64,000 bases of DNA, taken from positions 1 to 64,000 of the forward strand of contig NZ_JAGQFT020000010.1 in the NCBI RefSeq assembly GCF_018122625.2, given 5' to 3'. The notes beneath the pieces are model-generated. The model ran no database searches. It saw only the letters and a list, made by a program, of their open reading frames with translations, and was not told where the DNA came from. Made by a program: the position numbers and the translations under genes. This stretch comes from Coralloluteibacterium stylophorae (GTDB lineage Bacteria; Pseudomonadota; Gammaproteobacteria; Xanthomonadales; Xanthomonadaceae). This document shows positions 47,340 to 56,288 of this stretch, one piece after another (the first letter of the stretch is position 1; the number at the start of each line of letters is the position of its first letter).

Positions 47340-48059
47340 ATGATCCTGCGGTCGTCGCTCGCTGCCGTCGTTCTGTTCGCCGCTTTCGGCGCATCCGCCC
47401 AGCCGGCCCCGGTGACGAACTCGCGCATGGTGCCCGCCCAGGTGCAGCCGGGCACTGATGCCGCGCTCGACGAGAGGCAGGCGCGGGAGTGGGGGCTTCA
47501 GCCCGAGGAGTGGGCGCGTTACCGGCAGCTGATGCAGGGGCCGCTCGGGGTCTATTCGCCCCAGCTCGATCCGCTCACGGCGCTGGGCATCGAGGCCCGC
47601 AGCGAGGAGGAGCGCAGGCGCTACGCGGAGTTGCAGGTGCAGGCCGAGGCCCGGCGCGTCGGCAAGGCGCTGGCCTACCAGCGCGCCTACGACGCGGCGT
47701 GGCAGCGCCTGTTTCCCGGCCAGCCGCGCGTGAGCCTGCCCGGCGCCAAGGCGCAGGGTGCCGGCAACACCGGCTCCGGGCGCCTGGCGGTCTTCGTCAA
47801 GGCCGACTGCGCACCGTGCGCGCAGCGCGTGCAGCAGTTGCAGGCGGCCGGCACGGCCTTCGATCTCTACATGGTCGGCAGCCGTCAGGACGACGCGCGC
47901 ATCCGGCAGTGGGCCACCCAGGCGGGCATCGACCCGGCCAGGGTGCGCGCTCGCACCATCACGCTCAACCACGATGCGGGGCGCTGGCTGTCGCTCGGCC
48001 TCCCCGGCGATCTGCCGGCCGTGGTGCGCGAGGTGAACGGCCAATGGCAGCGGCAATAG
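47340..48059 (+). CDS. TIGR03759-family ICE protein
   Basis: This 239-aa periplasmic protein has a signal peptide (MILRSSLAAVVLFAAFGASA). LDERQAREWGLQPEEWARYRQLMQGPLGVYSP follows, then LDPLTALGIEARSEEERRRYAEL, matching TIGR03759. The C-terminal part has a thioredoxin-like look, LAVFVKADCAPCAQRVQQLQAAG with a CAPC active-site motif, so it may act in disulfide chemistry of the mating apparatus. GGAGG precedes the ATG. Confidence 0.85.
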   Translation: MILRSSLAAVVLFAAFGASAQPAPVTNSRMVPAQVQPGTDAALDERQAREWGLQPEEWARYRQLMQGPLGVYSPQLDPLTALGIEARSEEERRRYAELQVQAEARRVGKALAYQRAYDAAWQRLFPGQPRVSLPGAKAQGAGNTGSGRLAVFVKADCAPCAQRVQQLQAAGTAFDLYMVGSRQDDARIRQWATQAGIDPARVRARTITLNHDAGRWLSLGLPGDLPAVVREVNGQWQRQ

Positions 48060-48664
48060 GTACTCCGGGCCGGGAGCGTCGGCCATCCCGCGTCGCCATC
48101 CGCTGTACCGGCGCCGTGCTGCTGCTCGCCACCGGCGGCTGGGCGTTGGCCGCCCTGGCGCGGGAAGTGCCGCCGCCGGCCTATCAACTGGCGGCGCATC
48201 GTGCAGACGTGCCGGCGGCGGTGCTGTACGCGGTGGCCTTGCAGGAGAGCGGCGCCATGCTGCGCGGGCGCCTGATCCCCTGGCCGTGGTCGCTCAACGT
48301 CGCCGGCACGCCGCAGCGCTATGCCACCCGCGCCGAGGCCTGCGCGGGGCTGCACCGTGCGCTCGCCCACACGCCGGCCAATCGCATCGACGCCGGTCTC
48401 GGCCAGGTCAATCTCGGCTACCACGCGCATCGCTACACGCAGCCCTGCGAGCTGCTGGACCCGTACCGCAATCTCGCCGTCGCCGCGGAAATCCTGCGCG
48501 AACAGCACACGCCGGGCGAGGACTGGCTGCTTGCCATCGGCCGCTACCACCGGCCCGCCGGCGGGGCACCCGCAGCGCGCTACCGGCGCAGTGTGCATCG
48601 GCACCTGACCCGCGTGATCGACCCCGGCGTTCCCGTTCCAACCCTCCAGGCCACCACGCCATGA
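48044..48664 (+). CDS. lytic transglycosylase of the conjugation system
   Basis: This 206-aa VirB1-like SLT-domain protein has the catalytic Glu68 in YAVALQESG, and GLGQVNLGYHAHRY later. An N-terminal TM/signal segment (AVLLLATGGWALAALA) exports it to cut peptidoglycan for pilus assembly. The ATG at 48044 overlaps the TIGR03759 gene by 16 bases and follows AGGTG. Its stop overlaps the next gene by ATGA. Confidence 0.87.
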   Translation: MAAAIGTPGRERRPSRVAIRCTGAVLLLATGGWALAALAREVPPPAYQLAAHRADVPAAVLYAVALQESGAMLRGRLIPWPWSLNVAGTPQRYATRAEACAGLHRALAHTPANRIDAGLGQVNLGYHAHRYTQPCELLDPYRNLAVAAEILREQHTPGEDWLLAIGRYHRPAGGAPAARYRRSVHRHLTRVIDPGVPVPTLQATTP

Positions 48665-49194
48665 ACCACACCGTCCTCATCGCCGCCATCGGGCTGCTGT
48701 CCACGACCACCGTCTTCGCCCAGACCGTCTCCGCGCCGCTGATCGTCGTCGAAGACCGCGGCGGCGACTCCGCGCTGCCGTACTACCAGTCGCTGAATCC
48801 TCAGCCGGATCAGGCCACGCCGCCGGCCCCGATGCCAGCCCTTCGCGCGGGCAACGCGGCCGACGCCGAAGCCGCCATGCTGCCGGTGCGCTCGACGCAA
48901 CTGTCGCCGGGCGAGGTGCAGCGCCGCGTCATCCGGGCGCCGGGCCTGACGGCGCTGTTCCTGATCGGCGACGACGAGCGTTCGCGCGCCTGGCTGCGGC
49001 AGCGGCAGGCGGCGCTGCGAGAGCTGCAGGCCGTGGGCCTGGTGGTCAACGTGGAGTCGATGGCCGCGCTGACGGCGCTGCGTAGGCTGGCGCCCGGCCT
49101 GATCCTGTCGCCGGCCTCCGGCGACGACCTGGCCCAGCGCCTGGGCCTGCGCCACTACCCGGTGCTCATCACGTCCACCGGCATCGAGCAGTAG
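48661..49194 (+). CDS. TIGR03765-family ICE protein
   Basis: This 177-aa exported protein has a signal peptide (NHTVLIAAIGLLSTTTVFAQ). Then come APLIVVEDRGGDSALPYYQSLN, MLPVRSTQLSPGEV, APGLTALFLIGDDERSRAWL and LGLRHYPVLITSTGIEQ, the blocks of TIGR03765 (PFL_4695). It is a conserved, uncharacterised component upstream of traD in these ICEs. Coupled to the transglycosylase gene. Confidence 0.87.
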   Translation: MNHTVLIAAIGLLSTTTVFAQTVSAPLIVVEDRGGDSALPYYQSLNPQPDQATPPAPMPALRAGNAADAEAAMLPVRSTQLSPGEVQRRVIRAPGLTALFLIGDDERSRAWLRQRQAALRELQAVGLVVNVESMAALTALRRLAPGLILSPASGDDLAQRLGLRHYPVLITSTGIEQ

Positions 49195-49202
49195 GTGCGC
49201 AA

Positions 49203-51359
49203 ATGGCCCAACCGCATGCGGTCGAGGTGCTGCTGCGGCCAGCGGTGGAGCTTCATACCGTGGCGGTCTGCACCGGCGCCGCGATTCTGTGCCTGGTGGC
49301 ACCGTGGTCGCTCGCGCTGAATCCGCTGCTCGGCCTGGGCTCGGCGCTGGCCTTCCTGACCTTCGGCGCGATTCGCCTGCGCGATGCCTGGGCGATCCTG
49401 CGCTATCGCCGCAACATCCGCCGCCTGCCGCGCTACGTGATGACCAGCCGCGACGTGCCGGTGAGTCAGCAACGGCTGTTCGTCGGCCGGGGCTTTCGCT
49501 GGGAGCAGCGGCACACACACCGGCTGATGCAGACCTACCGGCCGGAGTTCCGCCGCTATGTCGAGCCGACGGCGATCTACCGGGCCGCCCGGCGGCTGGA
49601 GGAGCGGCTTGAGTTCGCGCCGTTTCCCGTCTCGACGCTGGCGCGCGCGCTGGCCTGGGACAGCCCGCTCAACCCGGCGCGGCCGCTGCCGCCGGTCGGC
49701 GGACTGCCGCGCCTGCATGGCATCGAGCCGGCCGAGGTCGATGTCACGCTGCCGCTGGGCGAGCGCGTCGGCCACACCCTGGTGCTGGGCACCACGCGCG
49801 TGGGCAAGACGCGGCTGGCCGAGCTGTTCATCACGCAAGACATCCGCCGCAAGGTCCGCGGCGAGCACGAGGTGGTGATCGTCTTCGATCCCAAGGGCGA
49901 TGCGGACCTGTTGAAGCGCATGTACGTCGAGGCCAAGCGTGCCGGGCGCGAAGGCGAGTTCTACGTCTTCCATCTGGGCTGGCCGGACATCTCGGCGCGC
50001 TACAACGCTGTGGGCCGGTTCGGGCGGATCTCCGAGGTGGCCACGCGCATCGCCGGACAGCTCTCGGGCGAAGGCAACAGCGCCGCGTTCCGCGAGTTCG
50101 CCTGGCGCTTCGTCAACATCATCGCGCGCGCCCTGGTCGAGCTGGGGCAGCGGCCGGACTACCTGCTGATCCAGCGCCACGTCATCAACATCGACGCGCT
50201 GTTCATCGAGTACGCCCAGCACTACTTCGCCAAGAACGAGCCGAAGGCTTGGGAGGTCATCGTCCAGCTCGAAGGCAAGCTGAACGACAAGAACATCCCG
50301 CGCAACATGATCGGGCGCGAGAAGCGCGTGGTGGCCCTCGAACAGTACCTGTCCCAAGTGCGCATCTATGACCCGGTGCTCGATGGCCTGCGCAGCGCCG
50401 TGCGCTACGACCGGACGTACTTCGACAAGATCGTCGCTTCGCTGCTGCCGCTGCTGGAGAAGCTCACCACCGGCAAGATCGCGCAACTGCTCGCACCGAA
50501 CTATTCCGACCTGTCCGACCCGCGGCCGATCTTCGACTGGATGCAGGTCATCCGCAAACGCGCGGTGGTCTACGTGGGGCTGGATGCGCTGTCCGACGCC
50601 GAAGTCGCGGCGGCGGTGGGCAACTCGATGTTCAGCGATCTGGTCTCGGTCGCCGGCCACATCTACAAGTTCGGCATCGACGACGGGCTGCCCGGCGCAG
50701 CGGTGGGCGCCAAGATTCCAATCAACGTCCACGCCGACGAATTCAACGAACTCATGGGCGACGAGTTCATTCCGATGGTCAACAAGGGCGGCGGTGCCGG
50801 CGTGCAGGTGACGGCCTACACGCAGACCTTGAGCGACATCGAGGCGCGCATCGGCAACCGCGCCAAGGCCGGCCAGGTGGTCGGCAACTTCAACAACCTG
50901 TTCATGCTGCGCGTGCGCGAGACCGCCACCGCCGAACTGCTGACGCGACAACTGCCCAAGGTCGAGGTGTACGCCACCGCACTGATGAGCGGCGCCACCG
51001 ACAGCTCCGACCCGCACGGCAATACCGCGTTCACGTCCAACACCCAGGACCGCATCAGCAGCAACAGCGTGCCGTTGATCGAGCCCGCGCATGTGGTGGC
51101 GCTGCCCAAGGGTCAGTGCTTCGCGCTGACCGAGGGCGGCAACATTTGGAAAGTCCGCATGCCGCTGCCGGCACCCGACCCCGACGAAGCCATGCCGAAG
51201 GATCTGCAGGAGCTGGCCGGCTACATGCGGCAGCACTACGTCGAGGCAGGAGACTGGTGGGAGAACCAAGGCATCCCCGGCCTGCAGGACAAGGCGCTGC
51301 CCGACGACCTGCTGGACGACTTCAAGCAGATGGCCGCGGCCGAAGAGGCCGAAGCATGA
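49203..51359 (+). CDS. traD: conjugative coupling protein TraD (SXT/TOL subfamily)
   Basis: This 718-aa VirD4-type ATPase links the relaxosome to the secretion channel at the inner membrane. Two TM helices lie in the first 65 residues (TVAVCTGAAILCLVAPW, LLGLGSALAFLTFGAI). Walker A GTTRVGKT is at 196-203 and the Walker B-like VVIVFDPKGD follows. HADEFNELMGDEF and the C-terminal QVTAYTQTLSDIEARIG match TIGR03743. Coupled to the TIGR03747 gene by ATGA. Confidence 0.95.
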   Translation: MAQPHAVEVLLRPAVELHTVAVCTGAAILCLVAPWSLALNPLLGLGSALAFLTFGAIRLRDAWAILRYRRNIRRLPRYVMTSRDVPVSQQRLFVGRGFRWEQRHTHRLMQTYRPEFRRYVEPTAIYRAARRLEERLEFAPFPVSTLARALAWDSPLNPARPLPPVGGLPRLHGIEPAEVDVTLPLGERVGHTLVLGTTRVGKTRLAELFITQDIRRKVRGEHEVVIVFDPKGDADLLKRMYVEAKRAGREGEFYVFHLGWPDISARYNAVGRFGRISEVATRIAGQLSGEGNSAAFREFAWRFVNIIARALVELGQRPDYLLIQRHVINIDALFIEYAQHYFAKNEPKAWEVIVQLEGKLNDKNIPRNMIGREKRVVALEQYLSQVRIYDPVLDGLRSAVRYDRTYFDKIVASLLPLLEKLTTGKIAQLLAPNYSDLSDPRPIFDWMQVIRKRAVVYVGLDALSDAEVAAAVGNSMFSDLVSVAGHIYKFGIDDGLPGAAVGAKIPINVHADEFNELMGDEFIPMVNKGGGAGVQVTAYTQTLSDIEARIGNRAKAGQVVGNFNNLFMLRVRETATAELLTRQLPKVEVYATALMSGATDSSDPHGNTAFTSNTQDRISSNSVPLIEPAHVVALPKGQCFALTEGGNIWKVRMPLPAPDPDEAMPKDLQELAGYMRQHYVEAGDWWENQGIPGLQDKALPDDLLDDFKQMAAAEEAEA

Positions 51360-52105
51360 GCGATCCGGCCGTCGCGGCCCAGCGCCAGCAGCAACGACAG
51401 CAAGGCCTGATCGCCGGCCTGGTCACGCTGCCGTTCCGCTTGTTCGGCGTGCTGTGCGGCGCGCTGCTGCTGTGCATCCTGATCGAATGCGTCGGCATGC
51501 ACTTCTTCTGGCCCGAGCAGGGCTGGCGCCACGCGCAGGGCATGCTGCACTACGAGCTGGATCAGCTCTCCACGCATTTCACCCGCAGCGCGCTGGTGCA
51601 GGAGCCGGGGCGCACCGCGCACCGGCTGGTCGAGCAGGGCTACGACTGGCTGTTCGTGAAGAGCGGTCTGCTGGACTGGATACGCGACGCCTCGGCGCAG
51701 GCCAGCGCCGGCAGCCATCGCCCGACCAAGGATTTCCGCCACTACATCGGCTTGGTCTACGTGAACGTGGAGAGCTACCTCATCGCGGCGGCCTACACGA
51801 CGCTGGTCTTCCTCGTGCGGCTGCTGGTGCTGTGCCTGACCCTGCCGCTGTTCCTGATGGCCGCCTTCGTCGGCCTCGTGGACGGGTTGGTGCGCCGGGA
51901 CATCCGCCGCTTCGGCGCGGGACGCGAGTCGGGGTTCATCTATCACCGCGCCAGGGCCAGCCTGATCCCGCTGGCCGTGCTGCCGTGGGTGACTTACCTG
52001 GCACTGCCGGTCAGCGTGAACCCGCTGCTGATCCTGCTGCCCAGCGCCGCACTGCTCGGCGTGGCGGTGTGCATTGCGGCGGCGACGTTCAAGAAGTACC
52101 TGTAG
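51356..52105 (+). CDS. TIGR03747-family ICE membrane protein
   Basis: This 249-aa inner-membrane protein has four TM segments (LFGVLCGALLLCILIECV, SYLIAAAYTTLVFLVRLLVLCLTLPLFLMAAFVGLV, SLIPLAVLPWVTYLALPV, LLILLPSAALLGVAVCIAAA). FRHYIGLVYVNVESYLI and VRRDIRRFGAGRESGFIYHRAR are TIGR03747 hallmarks. In related ICEs the RAQPRD and TIGR03758/03745 genes follow at once. Here the cargo island starts instead. Confidence 0.9.
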   Translation: MSDPAVAAQRQQQRQQGLIAGLVTLPFRLFGVLCGALLLCILIECVGMHFFWPEQGWRHAQGMLHYELDQLSTHFTRSALVQEPGRTAHRLVEQGYDWLFVKSGLLDWIRDASAQASAGSHRPTKDFRHYIGLVYVNVESYLIAAAYTTLVFLVRLLVLCLTLPLFLMAAFVGLVDGLVRRDIRRFGAGRESGFIYHRARASLIPLAVLPWVTYLALPVSVNPLLILLPSAALLGVAVCIAAATFKKYL

Positions 52106-52120
52106 ATCACTCCGGCTGTA

Positions 52121-52135
52121 GCAATTTAAAATTGC
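52121..52135. repeat. AT-rich palindrome at the ICE core/cargo junction
   Basis: GCAATTT-A-AAATTGC, 7-bp perfect arms, lies 15 bases after the TIGR03747 stop, just where base composition drops. It could be a terminator stem, a regulator site for the TIR operon or part of the insertion junction. Confidence 0.45.
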
Positions 52136-52212
52136 GGGGTTGCTTGCCTTCTTCGTTCAGACAGGCTCGCGCTTCGACAATCACGGTTGCTGCTGGAATC
52201 ACAAGGAAGAGC

Positions 52213-53355
52213 ATGACCGCCCTCTATCAACTTGCAGTGCTTGGTTCGCCAACCGATGCCCAGATTTCTGAGGTTGAAGAAGTCGTCGGAACTGCCGTAG
52301 GCATGTTCAACTTGCGACTAGGGCATGAAGTTGGATGGGAGGTGCGCCCGGAAGCGTTTAACCCCGACCAACAGCGCTCATCCGCTGCGGTATTTTTCGG
52401 AGGCGAGAATCCACCCCTTGCCAATGTGGCGAAGTTGCTGGAACGAGGCATCCCGTTACTGCCGATAGCGTCCGACGTCAATCGAGTTAGCGAAGAGATC
52501 CCTGAATTACTGCGACCTCTCAACTGCTTAGCCTATACGGCCAACGGACCACAGCGTGTCGCGACCGCTTTACTTGAGTGTGCGGGATTACTACCTCGCC
52601 AGCGTCGAGTATTTGTAAGCTACCGCCGCGGCGAAGCCCGTGATGCAGCCTTACAACTCTTCGATGCCTTGTCCGCTCGGCTATTCGATGTGTTTCTCGA
52701 TACACATGGGATTCCACCTGCGGAAGATTTTCAGACGATGCTGTGGCATCGCCTTTGCGATTCCGACGTTCTTGTCATGCTTGACACACCAGGCTACTTT
52801 GAAAGCCGATGGACAAGCGCAGAGTTCGGACGCGCTCTGGCGAAAGGCATTAGCGTCTTACGGGTTGGCTGGCCAGACTGCACGCCATCTGCGCGAACAG
52901 CCACCGCCAGTCGCGCAGAATTGTTGCCCGAAGAAGTGGATGCGGCCACAGGACGCCTCGCAGACAGCGCTGTGGAGCGAATCTGTCTACAGCTCGAAGA
53001 AGTTCGCAGCCAAAGCCATGCGGTCCGTTCCGTCAATCTAGTGAGCAATTTGCGCAACGCTATTCAAACGATTGGCGGCCAACTTGTCGGCGTTGGACCG
53101 AACAAGGCGGTCTATATCCGACTACCGGATGGCCGGAATGTCGTCGTCTACCCAACAGTTGGTGTCCCCACGTCGACCACGTTGCATGACGCATCCACCA
53201 ATTCGCCAGATCAATCGGTTGCCGTCGTTTACGATCATGTTGGCTTGCATCCCCGATGGCTGGGGCATTTGGACTGGCTGGGCCAGCATATCCACTCTGC
53301 GCGGTGGGTCAAAGCCAGCGAGGCTGGGTGGCAATTTGCGGACTGGGAGGTCTGA
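52213..53355 (+). CDS. TIR-domain defence protein
   Basis: This 380-aa protein has an N-terminal Rossmann-like domain (residues 1-125, AAVFFGGENPPLANVAKLLERGIPLLPIA). A TIR domain follows at about 131-225 (RVFVSYRRGEARDAALQLFDAL, FLDTHGIPPAEDFQ, SRWTSAEFGRAL). Trp200 and Glu204 form the W-x3-E pattern, with Glu204 the probable NAD+-cleaving residue. The C-terminal ~120 residues are unassigned. AAGGAAGA precedes the ATG. First gene of a TIR-SLOG-TIR operon. Lower GC than the ICE core, so it is acquired cargo. Confidence 0.85.
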   Translation: MTALYQLAVLGSPTDAQISEVEEVVGTAVGMFNLRLGHEVGWEVRPEAFNPDQQRSSAAVFFGGENPPLANVAKLLERGIPLLPIASDVNRVSEEIPELLRPLNCLAYTANGPQRVATALLECAGLLPRQRRVFVSYRRGEARDAALQLFDALSARLFDVFLDTHGIPPAEDFQTMLWHRLCDSDVLVMLDTPGYFESRWTSAEFGRALAKGISVLRVGWPDCTPSARTATASRAELLPEEVDAATGRLADSAVERICLQLEEVRSQSHAVRSVNLVSNLRNAIQTIGGQLVGVGPNKAVYIRLPDGRNVVVYPTVGVPTSTTLHDASTNSPDQSVAVVYDHVGLHPRWLGHLDWLGQHIHSARWVKASEAGWQFADWEV

Positions 53356-53358
53356 ATC

Positions 53359-53946
53359 GTGAGCGCAATCTTCCTTTCAGCCAGTGTCCCACTTGTCGGC
53401 CGCGGCTCGTATCACGAGACCGCCAATCCATTCCTCATCCAGTGCGCTGTGAGGGAACTGGTCATAGCCGTCATCCGTCAGCACAAGATTGTGTGGGGAG
53501 GCCATCCCGCTATTACGCCCATGATCTGGAGCATTTGTGAGGATTTGGGTGTCGATTATTCTGGGTCCGTGGTTCTGTATCAGAGCACGTTCTTCAAGGA
53601 CCGTTACCCGGAAGAAAACGACCGTTTTCACAATGTAGTCTTCACCAACGCAGTTGCCGGCGACAGGGATGCGAGCCTGCTGCTAATGCGGGAAGAAATG
53701 CTGTCGCGCGACGATCTCGTTGCCGCTGTTTTCATCGGCGGCATGGAAGGAGTGGAAGCCGAGCATGAACTCTTCAGGCAATTCCACCCCGCCGCCAAAG
53801 TTCTGCCCGTGCCATCGCCAGGCGGGGCAGCCCTGAACTTGGCCAAAGATCAAGGTTATTTCACCGACGTGGATCTTGGTGATATTGACTTTGCGCAACT
53901 CTTTCACACGCACCTCGCATTGAACATTCAAGGCGCAGCGAGCTGA
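53359..53946 (+). CDS. SLOG-like nucleotide-binding protein
   Basis: This 195-aa Rossmann-type protein starts SAIFLSASVP and has IVWGGHPAITPMIWSICEDLG, FTNAVAGDRDASLLLMREEML, AAVFIGGMEGVEAEHELF and LPVPSPGGAALNL. The glycine-rich loops and GGMEGVExE are typical of SLOG (SMF/LOG-like) domains that bind NAD-derived or nucleotide signals. GTG start, 3 bases after the TIR gene stop. In Thoeris the SLOG domain of ThsA senses the TIR-made cADPR isomer. Here it would be a free-standing sensor. The family call is by motif reading. Confidence 0.6.
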   Translation: MSAIFLSASVPLVGRGSYHETANPFLIQCAVRELVIAVIRQHKIVWGGHPAITPMIWSICEDLGVDYSGSVVLYQSTFFKDRYPEENDRFHNVVFTNAVAGDRDASLLLMREEMLSRDDLVAAVFIGGMEGVEAEHELFRQFHPAAKVLPVPSPGGAALNLAKDQGYFTDVDLGDIDFAQLFHTHLALNIQGAAS

Positions 53947-53987
53947 ATCTCCTCTGCCGATTCACACGAGCCAACGAAGGATTCGCC

Positions 53988-54473
53988 ATGCCACGGAAAG
54001 TCTTCTATAGCTTCCACTATCAACGCGACAGTTGGCGCGCTTCCAAGATACGGAATATCGGTGTTGTTGAGGGCAACCAGCCCGCAAGCGATAACAAATG
54101 GGAAGAAGTGAAGCGAGGTGGCGAGGCCGCAATCAAGCGATGGATTGACGATCAACTGCAAGGACGGACGTGCGCAATTGTTCTGGTCGGCGCCGAAACG
54201 GCGAATCGCCCCTGGATTCGATATGAAATTGAGCAGTCATGGAATAGTGGCAAGGGACTCTTGGGAATACGAGTCCATAAGCTGCTGGACCATAACCAGC
54301 AACCATCAGTTGCCGGGGCCAATCCGTTTGACGCATTTACCTTGAACGACGGTAGAAAGCTATCCACCGTCGTCCGCATGTACGATCCACCGGGGGCCAC
54401 CAGCAGCGCGGCCTATAACCACATCAGTGACAACCTATCGGGCTGGATTGAAGCGGCGATCGCTGCTCGCTAA
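53988..54473 (+). CDS. ThsB-like TIR protein (DUF1863)
   Basis: This 161-aa single-domain protein has RKVFYSFHYQRDSWRASKIRNIG, DNKWEEVKRGGEAAIKRWIDDQLQGRTCAIVLVGAETANRPWIRYEIEQSW and LLGIRVHKL, the classic ThsB/DUF1863 TIR-like fold. Trp76 and Glu80 give the W-x3-E pattern. In Thoeris such proteins detect infection and make the signal molecule from NAD+. ACGAAGGA precedes the ATG. Last gene of the operon, convergent with the UDG-like gene 16 bases away. Confidence 0.85.
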   Translation: MPRKVFYSFHYQRDSWRASKIRNIGVVEGNQPASDNKWEEVKRGGEAAIKRWIDDQLQGRTCAIVLVGAETANRPWIRYEIEQSWNSGKGLLGIRVHKLLDHNQQPSVAGANPFDAFTLNDGRKLSTVVRMYDPPGATSSAAYNHISDNLSGWIEAAIAAR

Positions 54474-54489
54474 GCAGCCCAGCCTCTCG

Positions 54490-55152
54490 TCAAAACAGCG
54501 ACCCAGTGCTCATGGGGTGCCCATATAGTTCCGAGATTTGCTTCTGGAACTGGGTCTGTCCTCCGTAGCTAGGATGCCTCACGCAAATCACGGGTACGGA
54601 ATCCGTGATGCGATGAGCCGCAGCGGCGGCATCGTTACCGATGGCGACGATACGCGAGGGGCGTAGCAAGACAATGAGCTGTTGGAGAAGTTCTTCGCCG
54701 GCTCGCCTCTCACGCGCGTTGTGCTGCCGGTTGGTGAAAGGATCTCCTGATTCATGCGGATGCAGAGGGAAAACGTTCCAGAGAAAGATGCGAGCATCAA
54801 TATGTTCCAGCATGCCCCATATGACCGCGGCGGTTCGTTCGGCCACAGCACTGCCTATCGTCGGCCGCTCGGCGACCTGGTCGAGATTCCAACGCCTAGC
54901 GTGCTGGCTTATGTGAACGTCGTCGGTCAGGGCTAACCCAGTGCGGCGTCCTCCGCGGTATCCGAGGTCTCGTCCGATCCATATCGCGTCTACGGGTTCC
55001 TCGGTTGCACGACGCAACATGGCGGACAGTGCAGCGGCACGGCGACGTGGTGCGTCGCGTCTATCATGAACTTCACAACAATCCGAATACGGATTGAAGC
55101 AGTCTTCGAACTGCAGCGAAGCAACTGCATCAACGAACGGGTGGATCTTCAT
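54490..55152 (-). CDS. uracil-DNA-glycosylase-superfamily protein
   Basis: This 220-aa protein has WIGRDLGYRGGRRTGLALTDD, RIFLWNVFPLHPHESGD, LLRPSRIVAIGNDAA and CVRHPSYGGQTQF. The N-x-x-P-L and the C-terminal HPS motif are those of UDG-superfamily enzymes. It may excise modified or uracil bases from invading DNA. It is the last gene of the long minus-strand defence operon and starts in an ATGA overlap with mazG. Confidence 0.75.
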   Translation of the reverse strand: MKIHPFVDAVASLQFEDCFNPYSDCCEVHDRRDAPRRRAAALSAMLRRATEEPVDAIWIGRDLGYRGGRRTGLALTDDVHISQHARRWNLDQVAERPTIGSAVAERTAAVIWGMLEHIDARIFLWNVFPLHPHESGDPFTNRQHNARERRAGEELLQQLIVLLRPSRIVAIGNDAAAAAHRITDSVPVICVRHPSYGGQTQFQKQISELYGHPMSTGSLF

Positions 55153-56285
55153 TTTTCAGACTCAAGTGGCATGTATTTGATGGTGCGTTGTTCTCGGTTT
55201 CCAATGATCCAGCCACCTTGATTTGCCTTGAGCTGGCGAAAGACAGCATAGCCATCCAGGATTGCCTTTTCCCAGAGCTTTAGCGGACATTTCTCCACTT
55301 CGTAACCACTCACGAACTCACCAATGGTCTTGAGAAACCCAAGTGAGACCTTTTCCTGGTTCTCGAAGAAATTCAGCTCCTTGGCCCTGGAGAAAATCCA
55401 CGCTGAAAGCCCTTCCTCCACGACGATGGCCCGACCACTGTCCTGCTCTTCATCGTATTTCGGATTGCTCTTTCGCTTGTGCTTGATCAATGCCCGCATC
55501 ACAGGCGACCAGTGCAGGATTGCGGCATAAGCAAAGTGGAAGACATCATGGAACCGGTAGCCATCGCGATCGGCAATGTTGTCCGTCAGAGGGTCTCCGA
55601 TGAATACACCCTTCCATTGGAGATAACTCTTGCCGCTGCCTCGCTGATTGACCCGGATTTTGAAATCCCTGGGCAGTTGTTCCTCAATTCCAAACTCACT
55701 GTCGAAATCAAGGCCAGCCAGGTCTTCTGCCTGCGGCTCCAAGAATGCGCCGCGAGCTTTCCGGAGATTTCCGCGAGCCACCTCCGAAAACGCAAGCTCG
55801 GCCGCGTGGATTGCATCCAGATAGGCCCGTGCGAAAGCAATCAAGTCTGCACGTGCAGGCGTGCTTCCCAGTAGGGCCGCCGCTGACTGCCCCAAACGCA
55901 CCAAGGTGGCATCCAACGAAGCAGTCACGGCGACGGGCACAGCGATATAGGCTAACGCACCTTCGGTGATGTCACTTGCAGCGCCCACATTCTTAAAGTT
56001 TCCGTGGTTCGCAGCTTCCGCGAAGATCTCTTCAAGAGGAATCTGCAGGCGCCTGCAGATTGCGGCCAAATACCAGAGGGTGTCGCCAAACTCCTCTTCT
56101 GCTGCCTTCTTGAAACCAGGGTAAGCCGTTCTCTCTCGAACATTTTTCTTGGCCGTAGCCATTATTCCGCCGACTTCTCCGTATAGACCTTGGAGGACAG
56201 GGTTGAAGTCATTCGGGTTGAGTACGTCTGTGGCTGCAATTTCCGCAGCGTAATCCGAGAGCAAGAGGGAGCCTTCCTTTTTCAT
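55149..56285 (-). CDS. MazG-like nucleotide pyrophosphohydrolase with extra C-terminal domain
   Basis: This 378-aa protein has an N-terminal MazG fold (GLYGEVGGIMATAKKNVRERTAYPGFKKAAEEEFGDTLWYLAAICRRL, with Glu37, Glu63-65 and Asp68 as the metal site). A helical middle and a conserved C-terminal domain at about 200-378 follow (FHDVFHFAYAAILHWSPVMRALIKHKRKSN, RAIVVEEGLSAWIFSRAKELNFF). MazG proteins hydrolyse (d)NTPs or alarmones, so it may deplete nucleotides or remove modified dNTPs. Overlaps the UDG-like gene. Confidence 0.8.
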   Translation of the reverse strand: MKKEGSLLLSDYAAEIAATDVLNPNDFNPVLQGLYGEVGGIMATAKKNVRERTAYPGFKKAAEEEFGDTLWYLAAICRRLQIPLEEIFAEAANHGNFKNVGAASDITEGALAYIAVPVAVTASLDATLVRLGQSAAALLGSTPARADLIAFARAYLDAIHAAELAFSEVARGNLRKARGAFLEPQAEDLAGLDFDSEFGIEEQLPRDFKIRVNQRGSGKSYLQWKGVFIGDPLTDNIADRDGYRFHDVFHFAYAAILHWSPVMRALIKHKRKSNPKYDEEQDSGRAIVVEEGLSAWIFSRAKELNFFENQEKVSLGFLKTIGEFVSGYEVEKCPLKLWEKAILDGYAVFRQLKANQGGWIIGNREQRTIKYMPLESEK

Positions 56286-56288
56286 CGG

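Noticed and set aside
49155-51269. 704-codon open frame on the minus strand
   Set aside because: It is antisense to traD, without Shine-Dalgarno, domains or normal composition.
52213-54473. classical Thoeris with SIR2 effector
   Set aside because: No SIR2 domain is seen in any of the three proteins, so the call is Thoeris-like only.
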